Assembly: GCA_022749755.1 (NCBI GenBank)
Contig: CM040451.1
Span: 5,594,871 to 5,658,870, forward strand
DNA from: Azadirachta indica
Lineage: Eukaryota > Streptophyta > Magnoliopsida > Sapindales > Meliaceae
Length of the DNA stretch: 64,000 nt
Direction of reading: 5' to 3'
The notes under the pieces are model-generated. The model was given only the letters and a program-made list of their open reading frames with translations. It did no database searches and was not told the origin of the DNA. The position numbers and the translations under genes are program-made. Below, one piece after another: positions 1 through 13,500 of this stretch. Numbering within the stretch: the first letter of the stretch is position 1; the number at the start of each line of letters is the position of its first letter.

Positions 1-2610
1 CCACTGGAATTCCATCCTCCTTTTTTGTGAACTTCAGATTAGAATCAATTAGAGTTTTAGCAAGTTTGCAGGCAAGCAATCCTGTTTCTTTTAACATGCG
101 TATTGAATATTCTTTTGGTTAACAAGGAACCTCTCCTGCTTCTAGCTACTTCCATTCCCAAGAAATATCTGAGTTGTCCTAGATCTTTAATCTCTAACTC
201 TTTTCGGAGAATCTCTTTTAGCTTTTTTATTTCTTCAGTATAATCCCAGTTAGAACAATATCAACACACAATAAGGATCATTTTTTTACCATTTTGTGAA
301 TGTGTGAAGAAGAAACTATGATCTGTCTGCCTCTGACAATATCCATCTCACTTTTACTAATTTGGTAGATCTATCAAACCATGCTCTAGGTGATTGCTTT
401 AAGCTGTAAAGAGATTTCTTCAGCTTGTGCACTCTTCTACTATTGTTTGTATTTTCGAACCTTGGAGGTAGATCGATGTATACTTCTTTATTGAGTTCTC
501 CATTGAGGAAGGCATTCTCGACATCCATCTGGTGAAGTGTCCAGTCAAGATTGACTGCAAGTGATAACAAAACTCTTATAGTATTCAACTTCACCACTGT
601 AGCAAAAGTTTCATATAACCTACCCCTTAAGTCTGTGAATCCCTTGCAAAATTGCAACTAAGCGAGCTTTGTGTCTTTCAATTGCACCATGTGACTAGTA
701 TTTGAGTGTAAATACCCATTTGATCCCACTGGGCTTTTTCCTTTTGGTAACTCTACAACTTCCCACGTGTCAGTCTTCTTCAAGGCTCCCATTTTCTTCA
801 AGTACAACTTTCTTTCACTCTGGTTTTTGTAGAGTTTCTTCAATAGTTCTAGGGACTTTATATAAATCAATTTTTCTTCAAAAAGCTAGAGAACCTTCTT
901 GTTGGAAAAAAAAAAACTTGTACAAATGGTATTGTACACATGATCTCTCACCCTTTCTAAGAGCAATTGGAAGATAAGATCATGGGGCTGAGTGTCTACT
1001 AGTGGCAAACTCATGTTCTCAACTGAATCAAGATTCCTATATTGTTAATTTACCTATGGATCAGATTCTTGACAGTGCTGCGGACACATGGAGATTGGCA
1101 CTTCTTGAGGTTGTTGATTTCTTCGTGAATAGACCCAGATCTTAGTTTCACTAAGCTTAATTGGATCTCTCTCTGTTTCCAATTCTTTTCTGTTGATGAC
1201 ATAACATAATAAGAGAACTTGTTTTTGTGGTAGTTTAGTAAAATTGGAATAATAGAAAGTGTTGGAATGGAAAAATCCGAAAGCTTACATTCATCAAGAT
1301 TCTCCCCCCGAAAAGAGTGGGTTTTGGATAGAAAGGACAGTCTTCAAAAAATGTAACATTAAGAGACAAACATTGTTTTTGTGTTAGGACAATAGCACTT
1401 ATAACCCTTTTGGTTTGGAGAGTACCCAACAAAAATGCATTTTATGGCTTGAGGATCTAACTTGCCATGATTTGGAGTAATATTGTGAACAAAAGATGTA
1501 AAACCATGGACCTTTTGTGGTAGAGAGGCGAACAACCGAGTTTAGGGATAGGACTCGAGAAGAACAGTCAAAGGTGTTTTGAACTAGATGACTTGAGAAG
1601 GAAGTTTGTTTATCAAATAAGAAGCGTTTAGGGCATCTTCTCTCCAAAAAGAATTAGGAACATGATTTGTAAACATGATAGTTAGAGCAACTTCTAAAAC
1701 ATGATGATTTTGTGCACCATTTTGTTGGGAGGTTTGAGCGCAAGGACTCTGATTAAAATTTTCATTATTTTTTTAGATAATCCCTAAGAATTGAATTGAA
1801 GTACTCTTGACAATTGTCAGTTCACAAAATTTAGGTTTGAGCTTCAAATTGGGTTGGAACAAATTTGCAGAATTGTTTAAATGTCAACTCAGCCTCAGAT
1901 TTTTCCTTTCGGAGATAAACCCAACAAGAATGCATCAATGAATGTTTTAACCATCTAGTTCCTGTAATATTTTGTACCCCTGATGGTCTCCATATATCGC
2001 TATGAATTAAAGAAGAAGGCTTGGATAATTTATGTGGTTAACTTGAATAGGGAACACGAGTATGTTTAGCAAACTGACAAGTTTCACAACAAAAAGAATT
2101 AACATCTTTATTCTTAAACAAAGAGGGAAACAAAGTCTTAAGTACAGAAAATTGGGATGACCTAGTCTATTATATTGTAACATAACATCATCAGAAACAA
2201 AAACGAATTCATTGCTTAAAGTGAGTGCTACATGCTGGTGTCCTCAAGAAAGTACATACCTTCATGCTCCTTAGCACTACTGATGATCTTCTCAGAAAGC
2301 AAATCCTGAAACTCATAGCACAAAGGACAGAACTTAGCCAAACAATTCAAGTTTTTTGTTAATTTGCTAAAAGATACTAGATTACATGTTATTTGGGAAC
2401 ATGAAGAACAAATTTCAGTGTCATATTAGCAACTTTCATAGTCCCTTTTCCAGCAATAGATGATAGAGTTCTATCAAACAATGCATATTTTCAAACTTTC
2501 ATGTAATGAAAATTAATATGATCCAATCATGTGATATTATGCCCTAGAGTCTATGATCCAAGGGCCACCAGATTTAGATTGAGTATTTGGTGCTAAGAGA
2601 TAATTACGTG
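1..2610 (-). pseudogene. Copia pol remnant
   Basis: On the - strand the remains of a Copia polyprotein can be followed. A protease-like stretch reads GGPWIIDS near 2570. Near 2500-2290 is a GAG-pre-integrase lead (LSEKIISSAKEHEGMYF). Near 1440-1240 is the region after the integrase core (NVTFFEDCPFYPKPTLFGG). From 870 to 316 the reverse transcriptase shows ALKKTDTWEVVELPKGKSP, the DVENAFLNGELNKEVYIDLP block and LKKSLYSLKQSPRAWF. From about 250 to 1 it shows [19 protein letters not shown]. The active-site YVDD segment is not visible, which suggests a small internal deletion. Stops and frame changes make it non-functional. Confidence 0.8.
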
Positions 2611-2621
2611 TCTATGCGAGC

Positions 2622-2646
2622 AATTTGAGGTTGAGGTTGAGGTTGA
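2622..2646 (+). repeat. Short GAGGTT tandem repeat
   Basis: About three and a half tandem copies of the hexamer GAGGTT lie inside the decayed Copia gag/protease boundary. Confidence 0.8.
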
Positions 2647-2649
2647 AGC

Positions 2650-3640
2650 ATTCAGCAGAGGCACTTGTGCTTGGTTGAACATGGCTTGAAGTTGTTCAAG
2701 TAGTTATTTGCTGAAAGCACAATTGCCTTGTTTAGTCTCCTCTGAATTTTCTTGGTAGGATCTGCCTTCTTCTCCTTGTCCTTTCCCATGAATTTTCCAA
2801 CAAGTATCTCTAGTGTGATAATTACCATATCGCATCATGCTCTATCATTCTTCCTTTTCCCTTCTATTCTCCAGAATGAACAGCATTATTTCTCTTTGAA
2901 ACAAGTCAGAATTTTGTGGCAGATTTTCTACAATAGGCTCTTTTGGTCTGCCCATCATTACTCTTTTTTGGCTCTCTTCCCTTTTGACTTCTGCAAATGC
3001 TTCTTTTAACATTGGAAACAGTTTAGTACCAACTAAACAACCACTTGCCTCATCAAGATCTTTGTTCAGACCATAAAAGAAATGGAAAAAAATATTTCCT
3101 TTTCGCAGGCTGTCTTCAGAACAATGCCAGTTGGTATTGTAATAGGTATCCAACTCCTGATGTCGTTCACCTAGGTTGTTGAAATACTCAGTCACAGACA
3201 AATTACCTTGTTTGGTATCTGGTAGGGTAGACTTAATTTCAAAGTCCTTGGCAGTATTCTCTAAGTCAGAGTACATTCCTTTGACTGTGCTCCAAATATT
3301 TTTGGCAATCTTGTAAAAAAGATGAGTTTGCCTATTTTCGGTTCCATAATTACCATGGAATTTTTGGACTGCTATGTTGAAAAACCAGCCTCTCCCATCT
3401 TCAGAGCCTTGTTATGCATCTGAGATAAACAAACTTTCCCTTGCCTTATCACCGGAATAACTGACTGTGACCACTCTAAAAAATTGGCTTCATTAAGTTT
3501 ATGCTGGGTAATTTGTAACGAATGAGTATCCAAAAAATGGAAAGAATGGTAGATTGTTGGGCCTTTTGTGAAGATTGTTGGGTTTGTTGAGAAGAATTGA
3601 AAGAGTCTTCCACAGTTGTTTCATTGGTCAAACCCATCAT
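2650..3640 (-). pseudogene. Copia gag remnant
   Basis: The clearest open piece (3276-2845) reads as a retrotransposon gag capsid region, with the family-typical pattern VTEYFNNLGERHQELD, FYGLNKDLDEASG and EAFAEVKREES. These correspond to similar segments in the two other Copia elements of this window (near 10230-10480 and 15225-14860). Just downstream, at about 2830-2760, a degenerate zinc knuckle is left: only the [12 protein letters not shown] half is readable and the first two cysteines of the CX2CX4HX4C motif are not. Frames are interrupted, so no functional product is expected. Confidence 0.75.
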
Positions 3641-4439
3641 TTATTGAGTCAGGTTCTGTTTACCCTATTTTCCTTTATTCCTAAATGGCCAATTCTTCCA
3701 AAGTTGTTCATCCCTTGTCATGTCATTGAAGTTGTCTTATTTATCCACTCAATCAACATGATAATAATCTGGGGTGATAAGAGGCTATCCCTGCCACATG
3801 TTCAGGTTAAATCACATTCTTCATTATTGAAGGTTCATTCTTCAAAGATATGGCATGGATATGCATTGATGTCTAGCGTGCAAGGCCTCTTAGGGATTTG
3901 ACAAATCTAGTGTCCTTAGATTTGGAGTGTCTATTGGCTCAAAGAATTTCAATGTCGCATTAGACACAAGCACTTGGTCTGTTGATCCAAGTGAACTTTG
4001 AGGGTAGAGTTAAAGGGGCATGGTTAGAGAAAAATTTTCCTGTGTTTATATTTTATGTTTAAAATCCTTTCTCCATTTTCTCCTATTAAACATGGAAGAA
4101 AGTAACACTTCGCATTTTATTATAATATAATCTTCACTTCCTATTGTACTTCTAATTGATCTAATCAAACTTTATAATCTCCATTCCTTCAGTTACAAAG
4201 CTAGGTGTAGTAGGCTGCTGATAAATTATTAATCAATGGTAAAAAAATCAGTATGTTTGTGAAATAATTGCATTTTGATGTCTTGTTATTTCTGTCCACA
4301 TTGATGTTTAAGAGCTTATATGCTGCCCAATCATAGGAGAGGAGATCATTCTTCTCTTATATGCAAAGGAATCTTTTTATCTATTGGAATTCATATAATG
4401 ATTATTGCATGACTGATCGCCTAATTGTTTATCTACCAG
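3641..4439. other. Non-coding stretch upstream of first visible exon
   Basis: I see no convincing exon here. The open frame at 3575-3901 has no recognisable domain and overlaps the end of the Copia gag. The last part up to 4439 is T-rich and ends in the acceptor CTACCAG, so at least its right end is intron of the gene continuing at 4440. Confidence 0.5.
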
Positions 4440-4520
4440 GTAAATGAAGGAAAGGTCCCAAAAAGTCGTGTTGCTCTTCGGATGCTAGCTGAGGAAATGC
4501 TCCAATGGCCTAATTTAGAG
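4440..4520 (+). CDS. Exon (27 codons) of the membrane-anchored protein gene
   Basis: The acceptor TTATCTACCAG precedes 4440 and the donor GTAAAT follows 4520. The reading frame has no stop and encodes a charged helix-forming stretch beginning [10 protein letters not shown]. It begins and ends between codons. It is too short to appear as an independent ORF and was found by its splice sites and protein-like composition. Confidence 0.7.
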
Positions 4521-7500
4521 GTAAATCTACATCTTCAGATTGTGGTAATTGTTAACGTTTGAGATGTTTTATATTTCTCTACAAAGGAGCTGTTTTTCCT
4601 TAATTTGAAATCTGTTGTTTCAATTTTATGTATCCCTTGAGATAATGCTGTCACCTTTGCACAGACTGTTACTTTTTGCCAACACATTGTTGATTATTGC
4701 TTAGCACATGATGGAAACTTAGGGGATGGATACTGGCTGATAGGATTTCCTTTACCATTACTTTCATGTGGTAGATGCAAAACTAAAGTAGCGAAGGATA
4801 ATTGGAACTCTTGTTTTTTTCTTTCAAACTTACAAATTATTTATTTCTCCATCGCAAGTATCTTGAAGGTTGAAACACAAAATGAAGAACCCTATTGAAG
4901 ATTCTCATAGATGCACAATTTACTTCAGCAATCAAGCAATAGTTATTTCGGTATTTTGATGGATACATAAGTTATATGCTGAATATACAATAAAGTCTAT
5001 GTCGATAATGTTTCCTCCATATCTCTCCAATTTACCATGAAGACAGCTCTGTATGGCCAAGTCATATGCTCATTGCTAAGAATGAACAAGGAGTGATCAA
5101 ATAGTTTTTCCTTCTTTTGCACTTCCAATATGAATCTAAATAAAGATAAAGAGAATACAGGTTTCTTTCTATTTTCTGATACATAATACACATAGTAAAG
5201 GTCTCTTCTTATAGCAGGAAGAGATCTGCAAAAAAAGAAACTAATTACAACAAAGGATCTACAAATCCTCCTAGTCAACTATTTTCTATTTATTACAAAA
5301 AATGTTATCAGAAAATAATAAACACAAATTAGCAAAAAAATTCTTGCTACAGAACTTTTCCTCTCAACTTGCTACAGTACATTACTACAGTGACCAAAAA
5401 CTTAGTTCACTTTCCTACCACTTTTTCGGTGAGTGAAACCTCACCTCCAAGTCCAAAGCATTACCCACTTATTGATCTATGTTATGAGGCATGTTTTGCT
5501 TTTGTTCAAGATGATCTAAGATTAAATCAAGCTGTTAAAAAAAAAAAAAAAACTATATTGAATTTCACTTGAATTATTAAATTAAGTATATAAACATGCC
5601 TTTACATGCCTTTATATAGGTTGAAATAATAAAATAACATAAATTAGAAATCCTCATAAATTTAGGAATTTTTGACAAATTAGGAAAAGACTAATAATAT
5701 TTAAACTAGAAGTAAGACTAAACCTAGTAAAACTGAATAAGTCTAATTTTAATTCTAACACTTCCCAACTTTAGTTTAAAAGTTAATGCAAATTAAGAAG
5801 AAAATCCCAAAACAGTAGTAGTGCAATCAAAAAATAGGAGAAAACCACTTGTGCCTTTAAGAGGCGGCCAGTACTGACTGTGCCTTTTTTTTAGGCAAAA
5901 AATACGAACTGTACCTTTTTTTTTAAGCGAAGAATACTGACTGTGTCTTTTTTTTTTTTAGACGAAAAATATTAATTGTGTATTTTCCTAAGAAAATAAT
6001 ACTTGTAGTGTCTTCCTTAGGCAAAGAAAACTGATAATGCCTTTCCATAGGCAAAGAGCAGTAGATGAAGGGGTAGCCATATTAGGAACCCATGAACACT
6101 ATCCGGCTACAGTACCCGCAAACAGTATATCCAAACGATAATACCATACCTTGAATTAAGGTTTCCAGAATTTTTTTTTTTGAGTAGAGAACTAAATTAT
6201 GGTCAATAACCACCTCATAATTCTAAATCCCTCTTTGGATTTCCCTCTGTTGCCATTGCATCCGCTTCACACTAATCTGAGCGTAATTCTAAATCCCACG
6301 ACTATCCAAAGGCCACGAATCGTTTATTGATGTCATAGCCAATTCACATGATTTTAGGCCAAACATTCCTATAAAGCCCGTGACCCTTCACAAAGATGAA
6401 CCAGCAGTTTGCTTCACAGCCGATGAGATCAAATTTGCCAATCAGTGAAAGGTTGAATGGGATAGCCATTATGTTGCCAATCAGCTTACTGCACACTTTA
6501 TGGCTCCAGCGGGTGTAATGATAATGGAGAGAAATCCAAAGAGGGATCCGGCGGCAGAGGTCGGCCGCCATCGTCGCCAAACGGGGCCATAAAGTGTGTA
6601 GTAGGCTGCTGGTTACTGTAGCACAAAACATGTGAATAGTAGGTTCTAAACACTGTAGCATGAACTGGTATTGTAGAGATCAATGTCACTGTAGCGCACA
6701 CATAGATACTGTAGCAATAGAAGTTGTAGCATAAACGAGCACACTGTATCAGGTTGAGAGAAAATTGATACGGTAGTAGTGTACGAAAAAATAGTTTAGG
6801 GTTTAGGTTTTTCCATTTTTTTTTTAAACTCAAGGGTGGGGGGTTAGGCCAGACCCCTCCCTGTAATATAGATCAAAATCATATATAGGAGGGAACTTGT
6901 AATATAGATCCTAGAATCTGGAAATAGATTTGTTTCCAACACTAAAGATACCGAAAGCTGCAATTGGTGAGATCCAAGAAAGTTGAAACTGGACATCCTT
7001 TTTTTATGGAGTCAATGTGGGTAGTCCTGAAAGTAAATGTATAGTCCTACAAGAGTAATTTATTACATTGTTATTATGGTTTGAATGAACTAGATGACTC
7101 CTTAATACCATGATCCCCAGACAGCAAAGAGGTCATTTTTTAGTGATTAAGATGAAAGAGCTCAGTAGTTCAATTGTACTTGAGAAGGTATTTGGATAAA
7201 ACTACTGACTTGTTGGTAGATACAAACTCTTGGATAATATGTTTGACAGCAGACCCCAGGTTTTTGATGTACACGATGTGTGTCCTCGGTGTAACTAAAT
7301 GTGAATTGTACTTTCTTTTGATATTTAGGGATAATAAAAAGTACTAAAAGTAATGAGAAGAATCAGAGGCAGTCGTAAAACCTTTGAAAAAAATTGTACA
7401 TGATATCTTATTCGTGAAGATTCAGGTGCTTCATTCATTGAATTGTGTAAAAATCAGAGGTTTGAATAATTCTCCTTCTTAAAAATAATATTTGAACAGA

Positions 7501-10500
7501 GCAATAAATAGGGATTGATTCCCTTATAAAAACAGTCTCCTAAAAAACAACTTCACATTTAACAGCTAACTAATCTAAATGTACATCTATCCTTTTAACT
7601 AACAGATAAATTTTTCAACAATTATCTAAAAAGATAATCTACAAATAAACCAAAACAATCTACTATTCTACACTCCCCTCAAATTCAAGAATAGATATTT
7701 ATCATTCCCAGTTTGCTTGAAAGATCATCAAACTGTTGTCTTGACCTGTTTGTAGCCTTGTAGGAATATACACCATCTTGATTAATCCATGATCAATCTT
7801 CTCCTTGATGAAGTGTCGGGTCAATCTCTACATGCTTCATTCTATCATGATGAACTGGATTATGAACTATATTAAGTGCTGCTTGATTGTCACAAAACTT
7901 ACTAACTGTAGGCTCGAATGGCATTTTTAGTTCTTCAAGAATTCTTTTAATCCAAAGAGCTTCACATACTCCTAAAGGAATTGCTTTGTATTCAGCCTTA
8001 GTACTATTATGAACAACAACCAATTGCTTTTTGCTTCTCCATGTCACCAAATTGCCCCATACATAGGTATAATACCCAAATGTTGAATGTTGGTTGGTCA
8101 TGGAGCCAGCCCAGTCTGCTTTCGTGTATTCTTCAATGCCCTTGTTCGAGTGTTTCCCAAAATATAAACCTTTTCCATGGGACTATGCATAAACTGGCTC
8201 ACAACACCTATTGGAAAGGAAATATCAGGTAGAGTATTAGAAAGGTAAATGAGTTTACCAACTAATCTTTGATACTGCCCCTTATCAACAGGTGGGCTTT
8301 CCTTCAAAACTCCAAGCTTCATATTTTGTTCCATTGGTGTAGTAGATAGTTTGCAGCCAAGCAATCCAATTTCTTCAAGGAGATCTAGTACATACTTCCT
8401 TTGCGAAATTGAAACACCATCTCTTGTTCTAACTACCTCCATTCCCAAAAATTTTTGAGTTTTCCCAAGTCTTTAATTTTAAATTCACTGGACAAAGTAG
8501 CCTTCAAGTTAGTCATTTCCTCCAAATTATCACCTGTGGGTACTATATCATCAACATATACTATTAGAATTGTGATCTTACCACCAGATCCAAACTTGAA
8601 GAACATAGTGTGATCCGATTGACCCTAAGTGTATCCAAACCTCGTCAAGGCGCATGAAAACCATTTGAACCAAGCCGGAGGAGATAGCTTTAACCCATAG
8701 AGTGACTTCTTAAGCTTGAATACTTTTCCTAAGTTGTAGTCATTTTTAATGCCCGAAGGAATAGTCATGTACACTTCTTCAATGAGATCGCCATTTAAGA
8801 AAGCATTCTCACATCGAGTTGTTGAAACGGCCAATCATTATTTACTACAAGTGAAATGAGGACTCGTATAGTGTTGAGCTTTGCTACTGGGGCAAATTTT
8901 TCTTGGTAGTCCACTCCATAGATTTGAGTGAAGCCCTTAGCAACAAGCCGAGCTTTTAAGTGATAGACCATTTAGCACCATTGATATTAGAAATTTTGGA
9001 GGGAGACCCTATAAATCACTATGAATAAGAGAGAAAGGAGAATAGATTGATAAGGTTGTGGAGAATAAGAAACACGACTCGTTTTGACAATTGACAAATT
9101 TTACATTGCAATGACTCTAAATTTGTATTCTTGAAAAGAGTGGGCAACAATGTTTTCAAATATGGAAAACTAGGGTGGCCTAACCTAAAGTGCCACAACA
9201 TTATTTCATGACTTCTAGACTGGTTGATAGAAACAAGATCACTACTAGCATTCTGAGCTTGTCCACTTGTCGATTTGTTGTCAATGATATAGAGCCCATC
9301 ATATGCCCAAGCATAGCAAATCGTCTTCCTCGATTCCATTTCCTGAAACTCACAGTAAGTAGGGAAAAACTTAGTAACACAATTCATATCTTGTGTAAGT
9401 GTACTAATTGAAAGAAACTTATATGAGAGGTTTGGAACATATAAAATTGAAGATAACACCATATTATTTGACAGAACCACTTTACCTTTACCAACTGTGG
9501 AAATTCAGAGATTTGAGGGATTTATTCATTCTTTCCTATTTTGTTGTTTTTACTGTTTTTCTCTTTTTAGTTTTAAGAGATTTGGTTGACTTATAGCCAA
9601 TATCTCAGGTCTTATTTTTTTCTTTTAAATCCCTGATTCTTAGGGATTGTCTAGTCTGCTGTAAGAGGTTTATACCTTTATATATTTATTCTAGTGCTTT
9701 GGTTTAGTAAAAGGTGAATAAAAAGTGAGAGATTTTTCTTCTCTAAAATCTTCATGGTATCAGAGCCAAAAATCTGAACCAATCCCTTATGGTGAAATAC
9801 GGTATGGCCTCATAAAAAGAAGTTTCAGGTTCTGAGGTAACCCCTGGAAGTGAGTTTGCAAATCCATCTCTTCCAAACAGTTCTGAAGGTGTTGCCTTGC
9901 CAGTCATTGGTTATAAACTTAATGGCCAAAATTATCTTCAATGGTTTCAGTCCGTGATGATGTTCATATGTGGCAAGGGCAAAGATGACTACATCATAGG
10001 TGTGGTTGCAGCACCATCTATGGAAGATCCGAAATACAAAATCTGGAAGTAAGAAAACAGCATAGTTATGTCATGGTTAATTAATTCCATGACTAATGAT
10101 GTTGAGGAAGATTTTATGTACCATGCAATAGCTAGGGAGATTTAGGATGCCGCCAAAGCTTCTTACTTAGACAAGGAAAACATGTCTGAGCTATTTGAAA
10201 TTAAAGGTTCAATTCATGACCTTTGACAAGGTGAACTTACTGTTACTCAATACTTTAATACCTTGAACAGATATTGGAAACAAGTTGATTTATTTGAAGA
10301 TTCTAAGGTAGGATGCTTAGAGTGTAATGCTAAATATAAAAAGTTTGTTGAGAAGGAAAAAATCTTTAAGTTTCTATTAGGGCTGAACAAAAATCTAGAT
10401 TAGGTGAGAGAAAGAATTATGGCAATTAAACCTTTGCCACCTATTCAAGATGTGTTTTCAAAGGTATGAAGGGAAGAAAGTAGGAAGAAAGTTATGCTCA

Positions 10501-13500
10501 GATCACAAAATCCATCACTTCCAAGCCCGAGTGAGAGTTCTGCCCTTGTTACCTGTAATACCAACATGGTAAACACTGATAACCATACTCGAAGAGAAGG
10601 AAGACCTTGGTGTGAGCATTGCAAAAAACCGGGTCACACTAAAAAGAACTGTTGGAACCTTCATGGAAAGCCACCCGATTGGAAACCACGAGAAAACCGT
10701 GGTTATACAGCTGCTGGACAAGCACAATCAGCAGAAAAAAAAATAGCCCATTCAGCTGAAAACAGTTTGAGGCTCTTGAGAAGATACTCAATCAGACCCT
10801 CAGTTCCTCACAATCAGTTGTATCATAGCCAAACTCCACTGATTATTGGTTCAGTAGCACAATGAGGTAATTTTTCTACTGCCCTTGAAACTCGTTTAGG
10901 GAAAAATAACACCTGGATAGTTGATTCTGGAGCATTAGACTATATGACGGGTAACCTATCTCTTTTCCATGATTTCAAACCATGTTATGAAAATTTTATG
11001 GTGAAGATTGCTGATGGTTCCCTAACTAAGGTGGCTGGAATAGGCTCAATGGTGTTATCTAAAAATATGATTTTAAAATCAGTTCTTTTGGTTCCAAATT
11101 TCGCTTTTAATTTATTATTCGTAAGCAAACTTACAAAAGACTTGAGTTGTGTTAATAATTTTTTCCCTACATACAATGAATTTCAGGACTTGGAATCGGG
11201 GAGGATGATTGGCAATGCTAAGGAATGTATGGGACTCTATCTTTTAGAGGATTCACAACATCTTGATAAACAAACTCATAATTCAAGGGGTGTGTCATTT
11301 CTTGTTTTTTCTTCTTCCAGTACAGAGAGTACCATTCTGTTATGGCATTATAGATTAGGTGACCCGAATTTTTTGTATTTGAAAAAGTTGTTTCCGCATT
11401 TATTCAATAATATCAATCCCAAATTTTTGCAATGTGAGGTTTGTCAATTATCCAAGCATGCAAGATCCAATTACCTTATTCAAGGTTATAAACCATCTCA
11501 ACCTTTTTCTATCATTTATAGTGATATTTGGGGACCATTTAGAGTCAATAATATCTCAGGAAGTAGATGGTTTGTGTCCTTCATTAATGATCGTAGTAGA
11601 GTAACGTGGATTTATCTTATGAAAGAAAAGTCTAAAGCCAAATTCATCTTTCAAAACTTTCATACAATGGTACAAACACAATTCCAAACCAAAATTCAAG
11701 TGTTTAGATCAGACAATACTAGAGAGTATTTTAACTCTGTACTGGGAGATTATGCTCAGAGTAATGGTATAATTCAACAGAGTTCATGTTTTGATACTCC
11801 TCAACAAAATGGGATTGCAGAGACGAAAAATAGGTATTTACTTGAGGTTGCTAGATCTCTTATGTTTTCAATGAATGTTCCTAAACACTTTTAGGGAGAA
11901 GATCTACTAGCCACAGCCTATTTGATAAATAGAATGCCTTCACGTGTTCTTAAGTTCCAAACACCATGCCAAACTTTACTCTCATGCTATCCTAACACTA
12001 GAATCATCATTACTTTACCTCCAAAAATTTTTTGTTGTACTGTGTTTGTACATGATCACTCTTAACATCGAAGCAAATTAAATCGTAAGGCTATTAAATG
12101 TATGTTTCTTGGTTACTCTCCTAGTAAACGAGGTTATAAGTGTTATTCTCACATTACTCGAAAAATTTACACCACCATGGATGTAACCTTCTTTGAAACA
12201 GAACCTTATTTTTCAAAAATTTACATTTAGGGGGAGAAACCAACAATTCAAGCAATTCAAGAATGTGATTTTTGGCAAGGTTCAAATGTCTCAATACTTC
12301 CTCAACCCAACCTAACCTCACACAAACTCACCAGGATACCCTAAAGCGATGAACTTGAAACAACCAGCAACGAACTTGAACCAGAAACAGTCAGCAATAA
12401 ATCTGAACCTGAAAGAGTCAACAATGAACCTGAACCTGAAACAATAAGCAATGAACCTAAACCTGAAACAACCAGCGATGAACCTGGAAAAGCTTTGAAA
12501 ACTCCAGCTCATGGCCTAAGCCACACACTACCTACAACAACTTCTGAGTTACGTGTTTATTCAAGAAAGAAAAAACCTCAACTGGAGATAGAGCCTCATA
12601 CATTGTTTGAGCAGAACCAAGAATCCAACTCGGCTCCAAACAGTCCAGGTAATACAACAACTGAGTCTCCTCTTTTATCTACTTCTGATGATGATCTGAA
12701 TATTCCCATTGCTCTAAGAAAGGGTGTAAGGTCATGCATACAACATCTTCTCGCCAAGTTTATCTTATATGATGGTCTCTCACCAAGCTTTCGTCCTTTC
12801 ACTACAAATATGACTGTTGTTGAGACTCCTAAAAATATACATGAGGCTCTCGGAAGATCAAAATGGAAGGCAGCAATTGAAGAGGAATTAATGCATTGAA
12901 GAAAAATGGAACATAGGAAATTTCTGACCTACCTCAAGGAAAATTACTAGTAGGGTGTAAGTGGATCTTCAATGTCAAACACAAGCCAGACGAAACAGTT
13001 GATCGGTATAAGGCAAGGTTGGTGGCCAAAGGTTTTACACAAACTTATGGCTTCGACTAACAGGAGACATTTGCCCCAGTAGCAAAACTTAATACTATTA
13101 GAGTATTACTTTTATTGGCAGCAAATTGTGATTGGCCTCTTTACCAACTTGATGTCAAAAATGCATTTCTTAATGATAACTTAGAAGATGAGGTTTATAT
13201 GGAGATTCCACCGGTTTTTAGATGCCCAGCAATTCCAATAAAGTTTGTAGGTTGAGAAAATCTCTATATGGCCTTAAACAGTCTCAAAGGGCATGGTTTG
13301 AAAGGTTTGCAAGGGCAATCAAAGAACATGGTTACCTTCAAGGGCAGGCTGATCATACTTTATTCACTGGACACTCACAAAAAGGTAAAATTGCCATTCT
13401 TATGGTATATGTGGATGATATTATAGTAACTGGAGACTACTTAGAAGAGATGAACAAATTGAAAAGAGTACTTGTAAAAGAGTTTGAAGTCAAAGACTTA

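Larger units (their letters stand above)
1..3640 (-). mobile_element. Truncated, decayed Ty1/Copia retrotransposon
   Basis: Read on the - strand from about 3640 down to 1, the fragments follow the Copia order: gag (about 3640-2650), protease and GAG-pre-integrase (about 2600-2080), post-integrase region (about 1440-1235), reverse transcriptase (about 960-1). The left end is cut by the window edge. No LTR, primer-binding site or target duplication was found on the right, so the 5' LTR seems lost. Many stops and frameshifts break the frames, and part of the reverse transcriptase around the YVDD region (near 250-320) is missing. It lies upstream of the 4440 exon, so it may sit in an earlier intron of that gene or beside it. 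The Copia assignment is firm; the boundaries are approximate. Confidence 0.85.
5340..6770. mobile_element. Candidate non-autonomous DNA transposon with CTACAGT subterminal repeats
   Basis: Motifs of the form GCTACAGT cluster at the left (about 5345-5395), and the reverse form ACTGTAGC recurs at the right (about 6613-6750, at least five copies). One pair, about 5366-5397 and 6685-6717, reads as an imperfect inverted repeat. Inverted clusters of a short motif near both ends are typical of subterminal repeats of CACTA- or hAT-type elements. No transposase, clear terminal repeat or target duplication was identified. The stretch 5540-5760 followed by CTTCCCAACTTT also resembles an LTR/polypurine junction of a - strand Copia element, so the block may be composite. 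Confidence 0.35.

Noticed and set aside
12318..12512. A Phe/Arg repeat protein on the - strand.
   Set aside because: It is the antisense of the degenerate Glu/Pro-coding tandem repeat in the inner Copia linker.
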